This document shows positions 12,201 through 22,005 of a DNA stretch of 64,000 nt, piece by piece. The first letter of the stretch is position 1, and every line of letters begins with the position of its first letter. Below the pieces are notes generated by a model. It was not told the origin of the DNA and did not search any database. It saw only the letters and a list, made by a program, of their open reading frames with translations. The stretch lies in contig OX235273.1 in assembly GCA_944472155.2 (NCBI GenBank), positions 85,802,793 through 85,866,792 of the forward strand, in the 5' to 3' direction. This stretch comes from Trichobilharzia szidati (lineage: Eukaryota; Platyhelminthes; Trematoda; Strigeidida; Schistosomatidae). A program made the translations under genes and the position numbers.

Positions 12201-15200
12201 AATACTTCCAATTTAAAGTGAGAAATCCACAGGTTATGTAAAATCTCTTTTCAAAGAAACAATGAAACAGCGGTTTGTAATAATTAACGAATTAATTTCA
12301 AAATTTTAATCTTTACTGAAGGATATTTGTCTGGCATATCCTCAAGTGTATTATAGACGGATGTACTGTTAAGAGATGTAGCTTTAGACTTTTGATAACA
12401 TCGTTCAAAATCGTTTACAATGACGCGAATGTTAGATCGTTGGAGGCAATTGGCAGGAAGCCTTGGACCTAGGTTTCATGTTAGTTGGCACTCATCAGCA
12501 AGGCGTATCTGCAACTTTGAAGGAACTCATGTCCCTTCTGAGCTTCGAACCCGCGTCACCAGCCAGTGCTGCAGTCAGAGACGTTACCACTGAGCTATTC
12601 GGGCTCGCGATTGACCTCCTGTAGGACGCGAATGTGTTCATTTTGTCGTTTTCAGAATTGTATACATTTTCGCCTACTATTAATCGCATTATTCACTGCA
12701 CTCATTCGTATTGGTACTAATAGTATTAGTACCAGTAGTAGTATCATTCCACCACAGATTGATTTTATTTGATAAGATTCACATATTTATACAGTATTAC
12801 TTATTGCTGGCGTTTCGAGCACGATTCATTGCTCATAATCATATCAAGCCACTCACAAAGATTGTTTATAATAGTTCCATTATTTGTTATCCTTTGATTT
12901 CATTACTAGTAATATTTTCCTTACATCTGGTTTCGGCATTGCATCATTTCTATCACACGTGTGAGGTGTAGATTCGATGGACAAAGATTCAGCGGGGGAG
13001 GTCATTGGTCATTGAATCTGACGCAATCGCAACACCAGAGATGTGGAAAATATTATTACGAATGAAATCAAAGGATAAGAAATAATGGAATTATATAGAC
13101 AATTTTTGTGAGTTATGTGAGTGCCTTGATATGATTGTGAGCAATGAATCGTGCTCAAGACGTCAGCAATAAATAATACTGTATCAATATGTGATTCTTA
13201 TTAAATGAAATTTTGCTGGTAGAATTATACATCATCACAGTGCCTAAGTTCTTTTCTTATATCGGCAATAGTATCAACTCTATATCTGTGTAGGATGAAG
13301 TATTCTTCCAGCTGGTATTTTCTTGTGAAAAGCCTTCACCTGTATTCTAGTCATCATCTTCAGCATATTTTAAAGTTGGCGGTGGAAAATATGATTTTCT
13401 CTTCAGTATTTATATTGATGTCTTTTACTATAGCTTTAACATAATGACCCAACAAGCTATACTGGCTGAGACTTATGTCGCTTGAGGTCCTACCATGCCA
13501 GAAAGGTTGTTTGGATAGCGGTTAGACAAAAAGCAGTTACCCAACCCAATGCTATGACTCAAAGTAAATCACAAAATATCATGCCGGATCGGTCGGGGCC
13601 CGGATTAACAACGACCGCGCTTTCTGCTGCTGTGTCACAGGGCAGAAGTGATAAATACGCTACTGAGACACACCAAATAAAAAAGAACAAACAAAAACAG
13701 GTCGTGTGTGACCGGCCTCAAGCAGTTGTCCCCTGGGCTCTGCGGTCACGCAACCAACTTCCACGGTGTGGGCAGCCGGGAAGTAACAATCGCCCTCACA
13801 ATCCGAAATGCACGCGAAACCTCAGACAGACTATAGCTTTAACACAGCCCTTCTGCAGAGGTATTTTAAGTATGTGGATTCTTTGACTAGCGTTTCAACT
13901 AAAGAATACCATCCTGCTTTATGCTTTTACCTTGGATGTTATTTTTTAGTTGTAGTTGATATTTGTCTTCATTAGGCTTTTTATCCTTCATATAAATTGG
14001 TAAAAAGAAACAGGGGGGAACACATAATCCGCATCGATCAGCAGTTTTCAAAACAATTTAACTAGTGTATAAAAGGAAGTTCATATTGAACTCGTGTTAT
14101 AGAACAAAACAGCAAATCGGATATTGGGACGATAATTAATCTAAGCGGATATATGCCTCATAAAATCAAACCAAGGCAAATCAATCGCAGGTTGTAACAA
14201 TAAATCCAGATTAAAAATTCAGCCAGCCAGAAAACATTTATTTATATTCAAGTACTTAATAAAAATCAGAGAAAATCAGTCAACTTGTAGAAAAATAACA
14301 TTCAATAATTAGTCAAATTAGCGAAACAGATTTTCATAAGTACTTAGGAAAAATTATATTCTTTCTTTACCAATGATCAAATCATACTTAAGGTGATGAC
14401 CGACTATAGTAACAGTGGGAGCATTTACTAAGAAAATATGAACTAGAGAAATACTTCAGTGAAGACGATCATATATTCTCAGCCAAGAAGTATTCTGCAT
14501 TGTATTTTATTCCTTCACATTGGTTTTCTGTGCTGTTGTTTCGAAGTGTAGCCATTTGAACTTTTGTACAAGGTTTCATTTTGGTATATTTGTCTATCCT
14601 TGTGGTTAATATACGAGTGTAGTCTAACGTTTGTATAATTGTAGTGAAGTATCAGTAATCTATAGCTACTAGGAAACTATTGCAAATCAGGTTACACTGG
14701 GAAGCTATTTCCTTTTGTCTTACGACTTAGGTGTCGTTGAATGTGAAGGTGAATGAGTACGTTAGCCTTTGTGAACTAAGTTAAGATTCATTTGTCCACG
14801 TTTTTCATCTTCTGCCAGCTAGACTGGTATTTACGAAATTGTATGTGGTTATCGATTGTCACTGTCTTCTACTGTACACTCAGCATAAACAACAAGGTTC
14901 AGGTTTTCGAAACTAATGTCAAGTCAGTCCTTGTATATGGATGGTTCAGAGACTTGGCATATCACTGAAAGCATTTTGAACAAATTTTTTATCAACAGAT
15001 ACCTTCACTCCATACTGCAGATCAGATGACCAGAAAGAACTAGCGACAAGGTACTCTGGGAACGAATCAACCAAGAACTTCTTGCTCAACAAATATGCCA
15101 AGGAAAGTAGAGATAGATCAGAAACACACACACACACTGTGAAAGACCGTCGAGTCACATTGTGCGCCAAGCCCTCCAGTGGAGCCTGAAAGGGAAATGA

Positions 15201-18043
15201 CTAGTTGAGCCTGAGTTCGAGGGTAATATGGAGCTCTGTTGGGGAAGAAGAGATGGAAGACTATGAGCAATCGTGAAGCCAGCTAACGAGGCGTGCAGAG
15301 AACAGGACAAAATGGAGATGTACTGTTGAAGTCTTTTGTTCCACCCAGAACCTGAAGGGATAATAGTAATAATAGTCCGTGATTGTCTATGTCATTCATT
15401 AACACTAAACATTGTTGATTATTTTTATTGTCTCTCGCTTCACAAAACACCATATAGTTTCAAAATCTGTTTGTGAAGTAATCAATTTCACTGGGACGTA
15501 AATAACTAAATCATTATAAGTACTGAGCAACATTATTGTTCGCTCTCTATCGTATTTTCATTTTTAACCGTTTCCATTCATACTGATGAATTAATTGTCA
15601 GTAGGATACTGAATGAATGAATTTGGCACGATTATGATTTTTTAAAATAATGACAGTTAACACCTTTTTACGTAGGTTCGTTTAGAATATGCTACTTATA
15701 TCATCTGGATTATGTGTGAAGGCTCTAATAGCTTGAGATGGAAAATTAGTAAACAATAAAAGAAAACTGGCATTTAATTGGAAACTTGCAGTCATCTACT
15801 AATTTTTGTATTTTTTATGCTTATTTCTTTAAAACTAGTTTTTAAAAGTTTGTTTTCACAGAAACATAAGTTAATCACTTGAATTATATCCTTTTTAGTT
15901 ATGGGACCTAGTCGCCGTGTATTCGAAGGTTACAGGCACGTTAGCCATCATTACAAATGGGCCTTAGATCAAATGTTCCTAGTACGTAATTTCTCAGCTG
16001 TAATAATCGTAGAAGACGACCTGGATTTAGCACCAGATTTTCTGAGCTATTTTGCTGGTATGTTCCCAATTTTAGCTCGAGATAATACACTTTTCTGTGT
16101 ATCTGCTTTCAATGACAACGGAAGACTAGAATTAATTGATGTTAAGCGCCCGGACTTATTGTATAGGTAAGTAATGCTTTCTAATATTTTGGAAGTATAT
16201 CCTAATGTTTTGGTATTTTAGCTACTACATTTAATGTTTTAAGTCTCCTCAGAATAAATGACGAATATCATTTTTATAATTAATGCTTTATTATGTCGGT
16301 GTTAGCAAAAAGAACCTGTCGTTCAACAGGTATGTAGGAGAAAATGGAGATAGGTCGGGCATACGTTGAGGAGGCCGTCAAATGACATCGCGCGCCAGGC
16401 CATTGCTCGGGTGGAATCCCCATCGTTTGGGGAGGAGACGAGAGATTATGGACCTTCGTGAACCCAGCTAAAGAGGACAGTAGAAAATAGAACAATGTGG
16501 CGGTGTGTTGTTGAAGCCCTATGTTCCACTAGGAACCGAAAGAAACAATGATAATAATGTCGGTGTTACATCCATTGTCAGAATCACCAACTGTCCGGTT
16601 AATTAAGATCCTTTATGTTGAAGTCCTAACTGAAGCTACTTACTGGCTTCTACACCAACTTTACATTAGGTGAATAGAAGGCACTAGCCACAAGCATTCA
16701 AACCTCTGGTATTTCTTAGCCTTAGCATGTACTTACTACAAATAGAAAGTGAGACAAAGTTTGGTTCTTTTCTAGAGGTATTATCAGTCTTCCCACAGAA
16801 TGTATCGTTCAGCGAACATTGTTCTTATTCCTAAGAATGATTAAATCTTTTGCACTGATTTAACCACATAAGTGTGTAAAACAAAAGGGCTTCACTATTT
16901 CGGTCCTCATATTTGGGTAACTCACATAAAAGACCACTTAGTAATCCAGTAACAAAAAGTGGCACTGCAGAACAGCTTTAGAAAATAACTTTCAAATGAA
17001 GTCAAATACTCTAGTGTTTATACTAAGGCTGTACAGAAGACTGTCGTTAATAATTATGTGAAGTTAGCGGAAATGCATATCACTTAGTTTATGTAAGAGG
17101 TGTCTTTCTTGACAACCAGAAGAACTTGTTCATAGAGAATCGATCAACTCAGTGGCCGTAGTCGCAAGTTTTTTTTAATCCTCTAAATGTAACTAGATGT
17201 AACGAAATACTATGATAATTGCCAAAAAGTAAAGGTAAAGAATACAAAATCTTAATTTCCAAAATCAAAAATGATAGTTTCTAAAAGTAAGACTATTGAT
17301 GCTGGTTTACATGCTCTTTTATGGGTATAGTCATATGGTAAAACGTTTATAGAAAAAAACAATACATAATCTGCATTTATTATCCTTTGAGAATTTAGTA
17401 GGTTTTTTTAAAATTTCACCCCTTAATTGTTCGTTATTCAATGTTAGTATACTTCCTTTTCGATATTTATAGAACGGATTTCTTCCCTGGTCTGGGTTGG
17501 ATGTTACTAAACACATTTTGGATGGAAATCAGAGAAGGTTGGCCTGATGTATACTGGGATGAGTATTTACGAAAGCCGTATGTACGTAAAGGACGAGCTT
17601 GTATTCGACCAGAGATTAGTCGTTCTATTACATTTGGAAGAATCGGTATATCTCAAGGTCAATATTTTGACAGTCATTTAAAGCATATCAAATTAAATGA
17701 TATAAAAATTAATTTTCAATATATGGATTTATCCTATCTAGAGGAGAGTGTATATCGTAAAAATTTGCAGAGTTTAGTTTATACAGATTCAATAGAAATG
17801 GATATTAACTCTTTTATTAATAATCAGATAGATATGTCAGAAATTTCTAAGCCTATTCGAATTATCTATCATAATCGTAAAGAATTTGAAGAGATTGCAA
17901 AACACTTTAAACTTATGTCTGATTTTAAATCTGGTGTTAGCCGTAATGCATATATGGGAGTGGTACCGATATATGTGAACAATCGTCGTGTGTATATTGC
18001 ACCACCTAATGTATGGACAGGTTATAATGAATCATGGGTTTAG
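9046..18043 (+). CDS. MGAT1: MGAT1, alpha-1,3-mannosyl-glycoprotein 2-beta-N-acetylglucosaminyltransferase (GnT-I), four exons
   Basis: The enzyme transfers GlcNAc from UDP-GlcNAc to the alpha-1,3 arm of Man5GlcNAc2 in the medial Golgi, the step that opens hybrid and complex N-glycan synthesis (family knowledge, GT13). The joined exons give 442 residues, against about 445 in human. The protein is type II: a short basic N-terminus, one membrane segment at about residues 24-46, a short stem with an NLT sequon at 55, then the catalytic domain from about 93 (IPVLIIACNRP). The metal/nucleotide-binding EDD is at 202-204 (VEDDLDLAPDF), matching E211-D213 of rabbit GnT-I. W281-D282 match the rabbit W290-D291 catalytic base position. 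Conserved RACIRPEISR and TFGR follow, and the C-terminus (APPNVWTGYNESW) matches the family. Nothing is missing, so it is probably functional. Introns of about 2.5, 3.9 and 1.3 kb are full of retroelements. The start at 9046 is the first ATG before the membrane segment. An untranslated upstream exon is possible. Confidence 0.95.
9304..9550 (+). mobile_element. SINE-B copy in MGAT1 intron 1
   Basis: A tRNA-like head with A-box-like TGGTTCAGTGGTAG and B-box-like GGTTTGATCCCC is followed by the family body (gctaagctggtagtaa, gcaacccc, ccgtaaaaata). The 3' end, tcaaagctctaacttgaagccc, runs into aataaaataataataac. The tail matches the LINE-R 3' end, so it was probably mobilised by that LINE. The orientation is the same as the host gene. 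Confidence 0.8.
10835..11215 (-). mobile_element. LINE-S 3' fragment in MGAT1 intron 1
   Basis: Read on the minus strand, this matches the 3' coding end and UTR of the LINE at 29766-30790: ACATGGC..CAGTCAATG, then CACGTAG..GGTGTAGAC-like sequence, GGTCCTCGGGA and, in the UTR, GGAGTGTGGC. It is a short 5'-truncated piece with no coding function. Confidence 0.75.
11717..11996 (+). CDS. MGAT1: MGAT1 exon 2 (start of catalytic domain)
   Basis: Acceptor TTTGTTAG|ATAAAG and donor AACCAA|GTAAGT bound 280 bases entered in phase 0 and left after the first base of a codon. It encodes the first Rossmann-like strand IPVLIIACNRPSV and the following helix of the nucleotide-binding fold, aligned to IPILVIACDRSTV of vertebrate MGAT1. 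Confidence 0.93.
12433..12624 (-). mobile_element. SINE-C: tRNA-headed short element with hammerhead, MGAT1 intron 2
   Basis: Both sides carry the 11-base repeat GACGCGAATGT (12422-12432 and 12625-12635), a target-site duplication. On the minus strand the head has an A box TAGCTCAGTGG (near 12587-12597) and a B-box-like GGTTCGAAGC (12542-12552), followed by a hammerhead ribozyme core. This is the architecture of the Schistosoma Sm-alpha family, known to combine a pol III promoter with a hammerhead. Confidence 0.8.
12461..12504 (-). ncRNA. Hammerhead ribozyme with all core motifs present
   Basis: Read on the minus strand: CCTTG, then core CTGATGA, a stem-loop-II region (about 14 bases, GTG...CAT closing), GAAA, the very short stem III CCTAGG, GTC, and CAAGG. 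CCTTG pairs with CAAGG as stem I, and cleavage would fall after GTC. All conserved core residues are there. Stem III has no proper loop, which in related elements means self-cleavage works best in dimeric RNA (family knowledge). Stem II is short and includes a G-U pair. Confidence 0.72.
12727..13290. mobile_element. PLE-tail hairpin family, inverted pair in MGAT1 intron 2
   Basis: About 210 bases at 12757-12965 (minus) recur inverted at 13015-13222 (plus) with a short spacer. The plus copy goes on with a 3' tail (tgcctaagttcttttcttata). Each copy carries the conserved stem GAGCA...TGCTC followed by GAAAC or a derivative. The same sequence is found at 20640, 31555 and 52850. I infer a PLE-derived noncoding unit, because PLE ends often carry such hammerhead-like stems and inverted structures. 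No coding sequence is seen. Confidence 0.6.
13442..13829. mobile_element. Unclassified 388-base insertion with 15-base target duplication, MGAT1 intron 2
   Basis: The sequence ACTATAGCTTTAACA occurs at 13427-13441 and again at 13830-13844, bracketing 388 bases that are clearly richer in G and C than the surroundings (e.g. GGTCGGGGCCCGG, CAGCCGGGAAG). I do not recognise the insert: no clear A/B boxes, no terminal inverted repeats, no poly(A). A 15-base duplication is typical of LINE-driven integration. Confidence 0.65.
14874..15372 (+). mobile_element. LINE-R 3' fragment, MGAT1 intron 2
   Basis: Matches the C-terminal coding end and tail of LINE-R, starting near the position equivalent to 41075: CACTCAGCAT, then VKSVLVYG-like, GTACTCTGGGAACGAATCAACCAAGAA, ACGAGGCGTGCAGAGAACAGGACAAAATGGAG, and the tail gaagtc.tttgttcca with aataatagtaataatag. 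Stops and a CACACA expansion at 15124-15137 disrupt it. Confidence 0.8.
15899..16166 (+). CDS. MGAT1: MGAT1 exon 3 (EDD motif exon)
   Basis: The acceptor CTTTTTAG|TT completes the split Ile codon of exon 2. The exon encodes HHYKWALDQMF, VEDDLDLAPDF (metal-binding EDD) and VSAFNDNG, and ends at the donor TATAG|GTAAGT inside an Arg codon. The 3.9 kb intron before it is the most element-rich. Confidence 0.95.
16305..16556 (+). mobile_element. LINE-R 3' fragment with exact target duplication, MGAT1 intron 3
   Basis: ATGTCGGTGTTA stands at 16293-16304 and 16557-16568, so the 252 bases between are a single 5'-truncated insertion. The content corresponds to the last part of LINE-R (GAGAAAATGGAGATAGG..., CGCGCCAGGCCATTGC, AGAGGACAGTAGAAAATAGAACAATGTGG, gaagccctatgttccactaggaacc) and ends in an ATAATA repeat. 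It lies well away from the splice sites. Confidence 0.88.
17473..18043 (+). CDS. MGAT1: MGAT1 exon 4 (C-terminal catalytic half, stop TAG)
   Basis: The acceptor TTTATAG|A completes the Arg codon and leads straight into TDFFPGLGW, a family hallmark. It includes the WDE at the catalytic base position, RACIRPEISR, GQYFD and LDLSYL-like MDLSYL, and ends with TAG at 18041-18043. A 15-20 residue stretch around SINNQIDMSEISK is longer and more polar than in vertebrates and is probably a surface loop. Confidence 0.95.
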
Positions 18044-18835
18044 TGTTATTGTGCACATGCATGTGTATAGGCAATTTCTAGTGAATTGTAAAAATGCAAC
18101 CTTTATTCATTCTTTTGTACTGCATATTGTCAATATTAAGGAAGGAAGAAGGGAAGCCTTTTTTTATTGGTTCTTGCTTATTTCTTTATCTTTATTTATT
18201 GGGTTATTGTTTTGTTATCATAGTGAAGTGATATAACTATTAGAAGTTGTACAGTTATTGTTTATACACATTTCGTATATGTATTTGTGGGTGTGAAGGG
18301 AGACCTTCTATCTCCTCTAATCTGTCTTTCATTATTTGATGTTCTTATTGGATTTTGGTATATTCTGACCGTTGGTGTTAGGTATAATTGAGTTACACTT
18401 TGTTTTCTTATTTATTTGAACAAAAAGCAACAATAACAGAATTTCTAATTTATTCTTATTAATTTACATTTTAAGGTTACACAAAGCTTTATGTGATGAG
18501 CATATTTTTGCATTGTACAGTTAATATACATATATATATATTCTAGTTCCTTATTTCTTGGTGGCGGTTAAAGATTTACGTTAGTGATTAGATATTCTTA
18601 ATATTTTTGTTTTTACTCTTTCTATATACTACCTAATGATTAGTGGTTTATGGTTGTACAATTAAAATCAGATTATAAACATGAGATACAAATGTCTTTT
18701 TGCTTCGACTATACAAAAACTTGTGTTAATTATTAAGTGTCTTACTGGCTGAAGTGAAGTGAAGATAGGAGAGTTATTCAAATGACAACTAATGTGATGT
18801 GTTTTATATGGTTTTTCAAGAAACTATATCCTGTG
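18044..18835 (+). other. MGAT1 3' flank / probable 3' UTR
   Basis: AT-rich sequence directly after the MGAT1 stop. No exact AATAAA stands close to the stop. The variant ATTAAA near 18660 is one possible poly(A) signal. A TATATATA tract lies near 18530-18541. No further coding frame is recognised. Confidence 0.35.
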
Positions 18836-19072
18836 AGTGTACGTCGGTGGTCCACCGGTAGAATGCTCGCCACTCACACACGTGTTCCAGAGTTCGATTC
18901 ACGGTCAACGCACTCTTAAACCTCACTAAACCGGTAGTAAGGCCGGTAAAGCGGAAAGGTTGGGCGTAAGGTTAACAACGTCACTCCGTAAAATAAATAA
19001 GCCAATGCTACAGAAACTTCAAAGCTCTAACTTGGAGGCCTATGTTCCGATCGAAACCTAAAGGAATAAAAA
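18836..19072 (+). mobile_element. SINE-B copy downstream of MGAT1
   Basis: Head ACGTCGGTGGTCCACCGGTAGAATGCTCGCC, B-box-like AGTTCGATTC, body (cactaaaccggtagtaaggc, ttgggcgtaag, cactccgtaaaata) and the LINE-R-like tail (cttcaaagctctaacttgg, ctatgttccgatcgaaacc, aaggaataaa). It is about 80 percent alike to the copies at 9304, 24684 and 53277 by eye. Confidence 0.8.
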
Positions 19073-20440
19073 AGGGTGTCTCGTGAAGAAATTCAAACAA
19101 ATTCGTGAATACTTAAAATAATAATGTAAAATGTGATAAAATGTTTGTGATTACAATCACAGTTCAATATGAAGTGATACAATAAGTAATATCACATATA
19201 GGATAGTTCATTGATTGTATAGACATTAATAGGATTAGTAGGCAATTAAAACATTATGACAACATGGCGGGAAGTTTGATAAGATAGAGTTAAACATAGC
19301 AAAAACATATTGAATTAAAATAATAAACGGAACAAGTGAAATAATACTGGAAACTGTCCATATTTAAAATATCAGTAATAATAAAGGGAAGACACACAGA
19401 CTACTTAGATACGACAAAAATTAAGTAAGTAATTGGTTTCATTCCCCTTTTCTATTCTAAGGCCAAGTTAGAATTAGGGAATATGCATGCTTCTTTTGTA
19501 GACAAAGTTCTGGCTAAATTCATGAATAAACAAGGCCTCTGCAGTCGTTGGAAGTTTGGAATGAAGAAAATGTGCTAATCTGACTTGAATTCAGTAGATA
19601 GTCTTCAAACATTTGTCGGAGTCGGTTGAGTGACAAATATCGATCAATTATTGTAGAGTAGTCCTTTCCACATCTTTCCTTTCTCCCTTGTAAAACTATG
19701 CTGGAGTGTGCTTCGTGTGGAAGGTATTCTTTGGCTAGGACCTTGCTGCGTAAGAGCTGGTGAACTTATAGTTGCACATGGAGGTGCCCAAATGAGGGAG
19801 TTTATCTTCTACGCCAACGGAAAAGAACTTCAGACTGGTGAAAGCCATCTGGAGTTTTATTGCAAAGAATGCCTTATCAACTGATTCAGAAAGATGATTT
19901 TTAAGACTGATCGCCCCATGAATTCCAAATTCATAAAGTAGTTTCCTTTGGAATTATTAAATTATTGAAAAGACAAAATAGTCTACAGATTACTTTATTT
20001 TTCGATATCAAGTTTAAATCGATGCGACTTTCAGTAATATTTCGGGAAGCAGCATGATAAACTTCACAAAGAATTTCAGTGGGGGTCGTTTTATGCACTG
20101 CTGCAAATGCATTCACTTCTAAACATCCTTGAAATTCTGAACATCTACATTACTCTTTAGCAAACTATGCCTTCTTTCACTTTGATTTTTATCTATTGTT
20201 GTTGTTGTTGTTGTTGTTTATCGTGTTTTGTTTTGAAGTGCACTTTTTTTGCTAGTTTGCCACTCATTGGTCGGTTGATTAGCTGCGTATAAATTCTTAC
20301 AGCGTGCATGTCTACTTCGATCCAGCATATTGGATGGAGTTGAAGAATTTAAATCTTTTAATTCTGATCATTTGATATTGTTCGTTTAAAAAAGAATTAG
20401 GAGGTATTATCTAATCTCGAATGCCATTTTTATGAATCAG
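19073..20440. other. Intergenic, no gene recognised
   Basis: Mostly AT-rich. One stretch at about 19690-19880 is open on the + strand for roughly 65 codons (ending ...HLEFYCKECLIN, stop) without a convincing start or a family I recognise. It could be a decayed exon or chance. Confidence 0.35.
20193..20218. repeat. (TTG)n microsatellite
   Basis: Eight to nine TTG units in a row. Confidence 0.9.
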
Positions 20441-20639
20441 TGGTATGGAAACGTCAAAGTGAAAGACCCAGGGGGTGATCTGCTAAGACCACCACCTGCT
20501 TCGTTTTCGGCACCCGAGCAATTTTCCAGCCTTCTCACAGACTGTGAGATCTTGTCTGGAGCATTTCTTGGTGCTCATAATGTACTAAATTAAAAAAACA
20601 AACAAAAATAACGAAGGCTAAGGGAACACACCGAACTAA

Positions 20640-20820
20640 GTCCGTGGTACTTGTAGAGGTTATGATTATGATTATGAGCAATAAATTGTGCTCGAAACGT
20701 CATCAGTAAACATAACTGTATAACACTGTGAGACTTTATCAAAACAAAATTTACCCATAATGCAATTACACTCTACCACACTGCACAAGTTTTATTCTTA
20801 TATCAATAATAATAATAATG
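20640..20820 (+). mobile_element. PLE-tail hairpin family, single copy with (AAT)n end
   Basis: Contains TGATTATGAGCA...TGCTCGAAACGTCATCAG, then the family continuation (aacataactgtataacactg, tttatcaaaacaaaat, actctaccacactgcacaag) and ends in AATAATAATAATAATG. The GC-richer 200 bases before it (20450-20610, agaccaccacctgcttcg) may belong to the same insertion. Confidence 0.6.
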
Positions 20821-21651
20821 AATCGTTTACTGAGCAGTAGTTTTTTGTTGTTATCAATAAACTGCTATTTGTTCCACTCGGAATCTTAAGTCACCGTTTT
20901 TCTAACAATTATGTGGCCATCCACTGTCAGTACAAAATTGAAAGTTCGTGTCTTTTAAAGGATCTCATCCTCTCATCTTTTTACAATTTTATATCTTCAC
21001 CTGTATAGTTGATTGCTGATCAGTTTATATTCTTCTCTTCAGTTTACCATCTACTGCGAATACGTTTTAGCGAGAGTAACGTAAAATAAAAATCAGTGTA
21101 AGCAAAATAATATGTTGCAGCAATTCACGTGGTTTCTGATTGTTCATTTAATTCACGTGAGATTTTGTAGGCATTATTTTTAGTGTCTGCAGAAGAACTA
21201 AACTCTGACTCTAAACAACAACTGGAAACGTGATAGTGGATTAGGTCTTTTTCATACTTTTTTGCTTTAAGTCTCCAGATATCTATGGTCGGCCTGCAAA
21301 ATTTGGGCTACCGATATCCATGCTGAAAATGTCATACTTGTACTGAAAATACGGTGTGGCATCAAGCTGTTATCGAAAATAAAAAAAATAAATAAAATTA
21401 CTATTTATTCTTTTACTTTATGCATTTTATTTTAATATAATTTGCTCCTGGTACTGCTTTTCTTTATTTGCCCATCTCCCGTCGTTGATCGCTCTTTGCT
21501 TAGTTGATATTTTATGTGATGTGGTATTGTGCGTAGATCTACAGCACAAGAAATAAATACCGTTATATCACAATTATGAAGTAAACGTATTAGTTTTGCA
21601 AGTGTTATACATTAGGTTCAACGACTTAGCACGTCAACATAGGTATTGTCA

Positions 21652-22005
21652 ACAGGCTGCTGACCTTCATCAGTAGCTGTCTTTGCTCAATACTAAGAAT
21701 GAGGTGACCGACCAGAAAGGATAAGCAACACGGAGCTCTGGCAGCGAACTAGCCAATAACTTATTGCTAAGTAATTATGCAGAAGGGAATGGAGATGGAT
21801 TGGAAATACGTTGAGGAGATCATTGAGTGGGAGCTGAATAGGAAGTGATAGACTGCATGTCCGGAGACGATATGGAGTAGATCATCTGAAGAAGAAATGT
21901 AAGATTGTGGAGCCAGTTGGAGGTAATGGCAGAGGATCGGGTGCAATACGGATGTGTCGATGAAGACCTTTGTCGCACTCAAAAGGCAAGGAATGAATAA
22001 CAACA
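21652..22005 (+). mobile_element. LINE-R 3' fragment
   Basis: Decayed C-terminal end of LINE-R: GCTCAATACTAAGAATGAGGTG, CAGAAAGGATAAGCAACA, GGGAATGGAGATGGATTGG, CCGGAGACGATATGGAG, GAGGATCGGGTGCAATACGG, and a tail gaagacctttgtcgcactc followed by aataacaacagtaac. Several stops are present. Confidence 0.75.
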
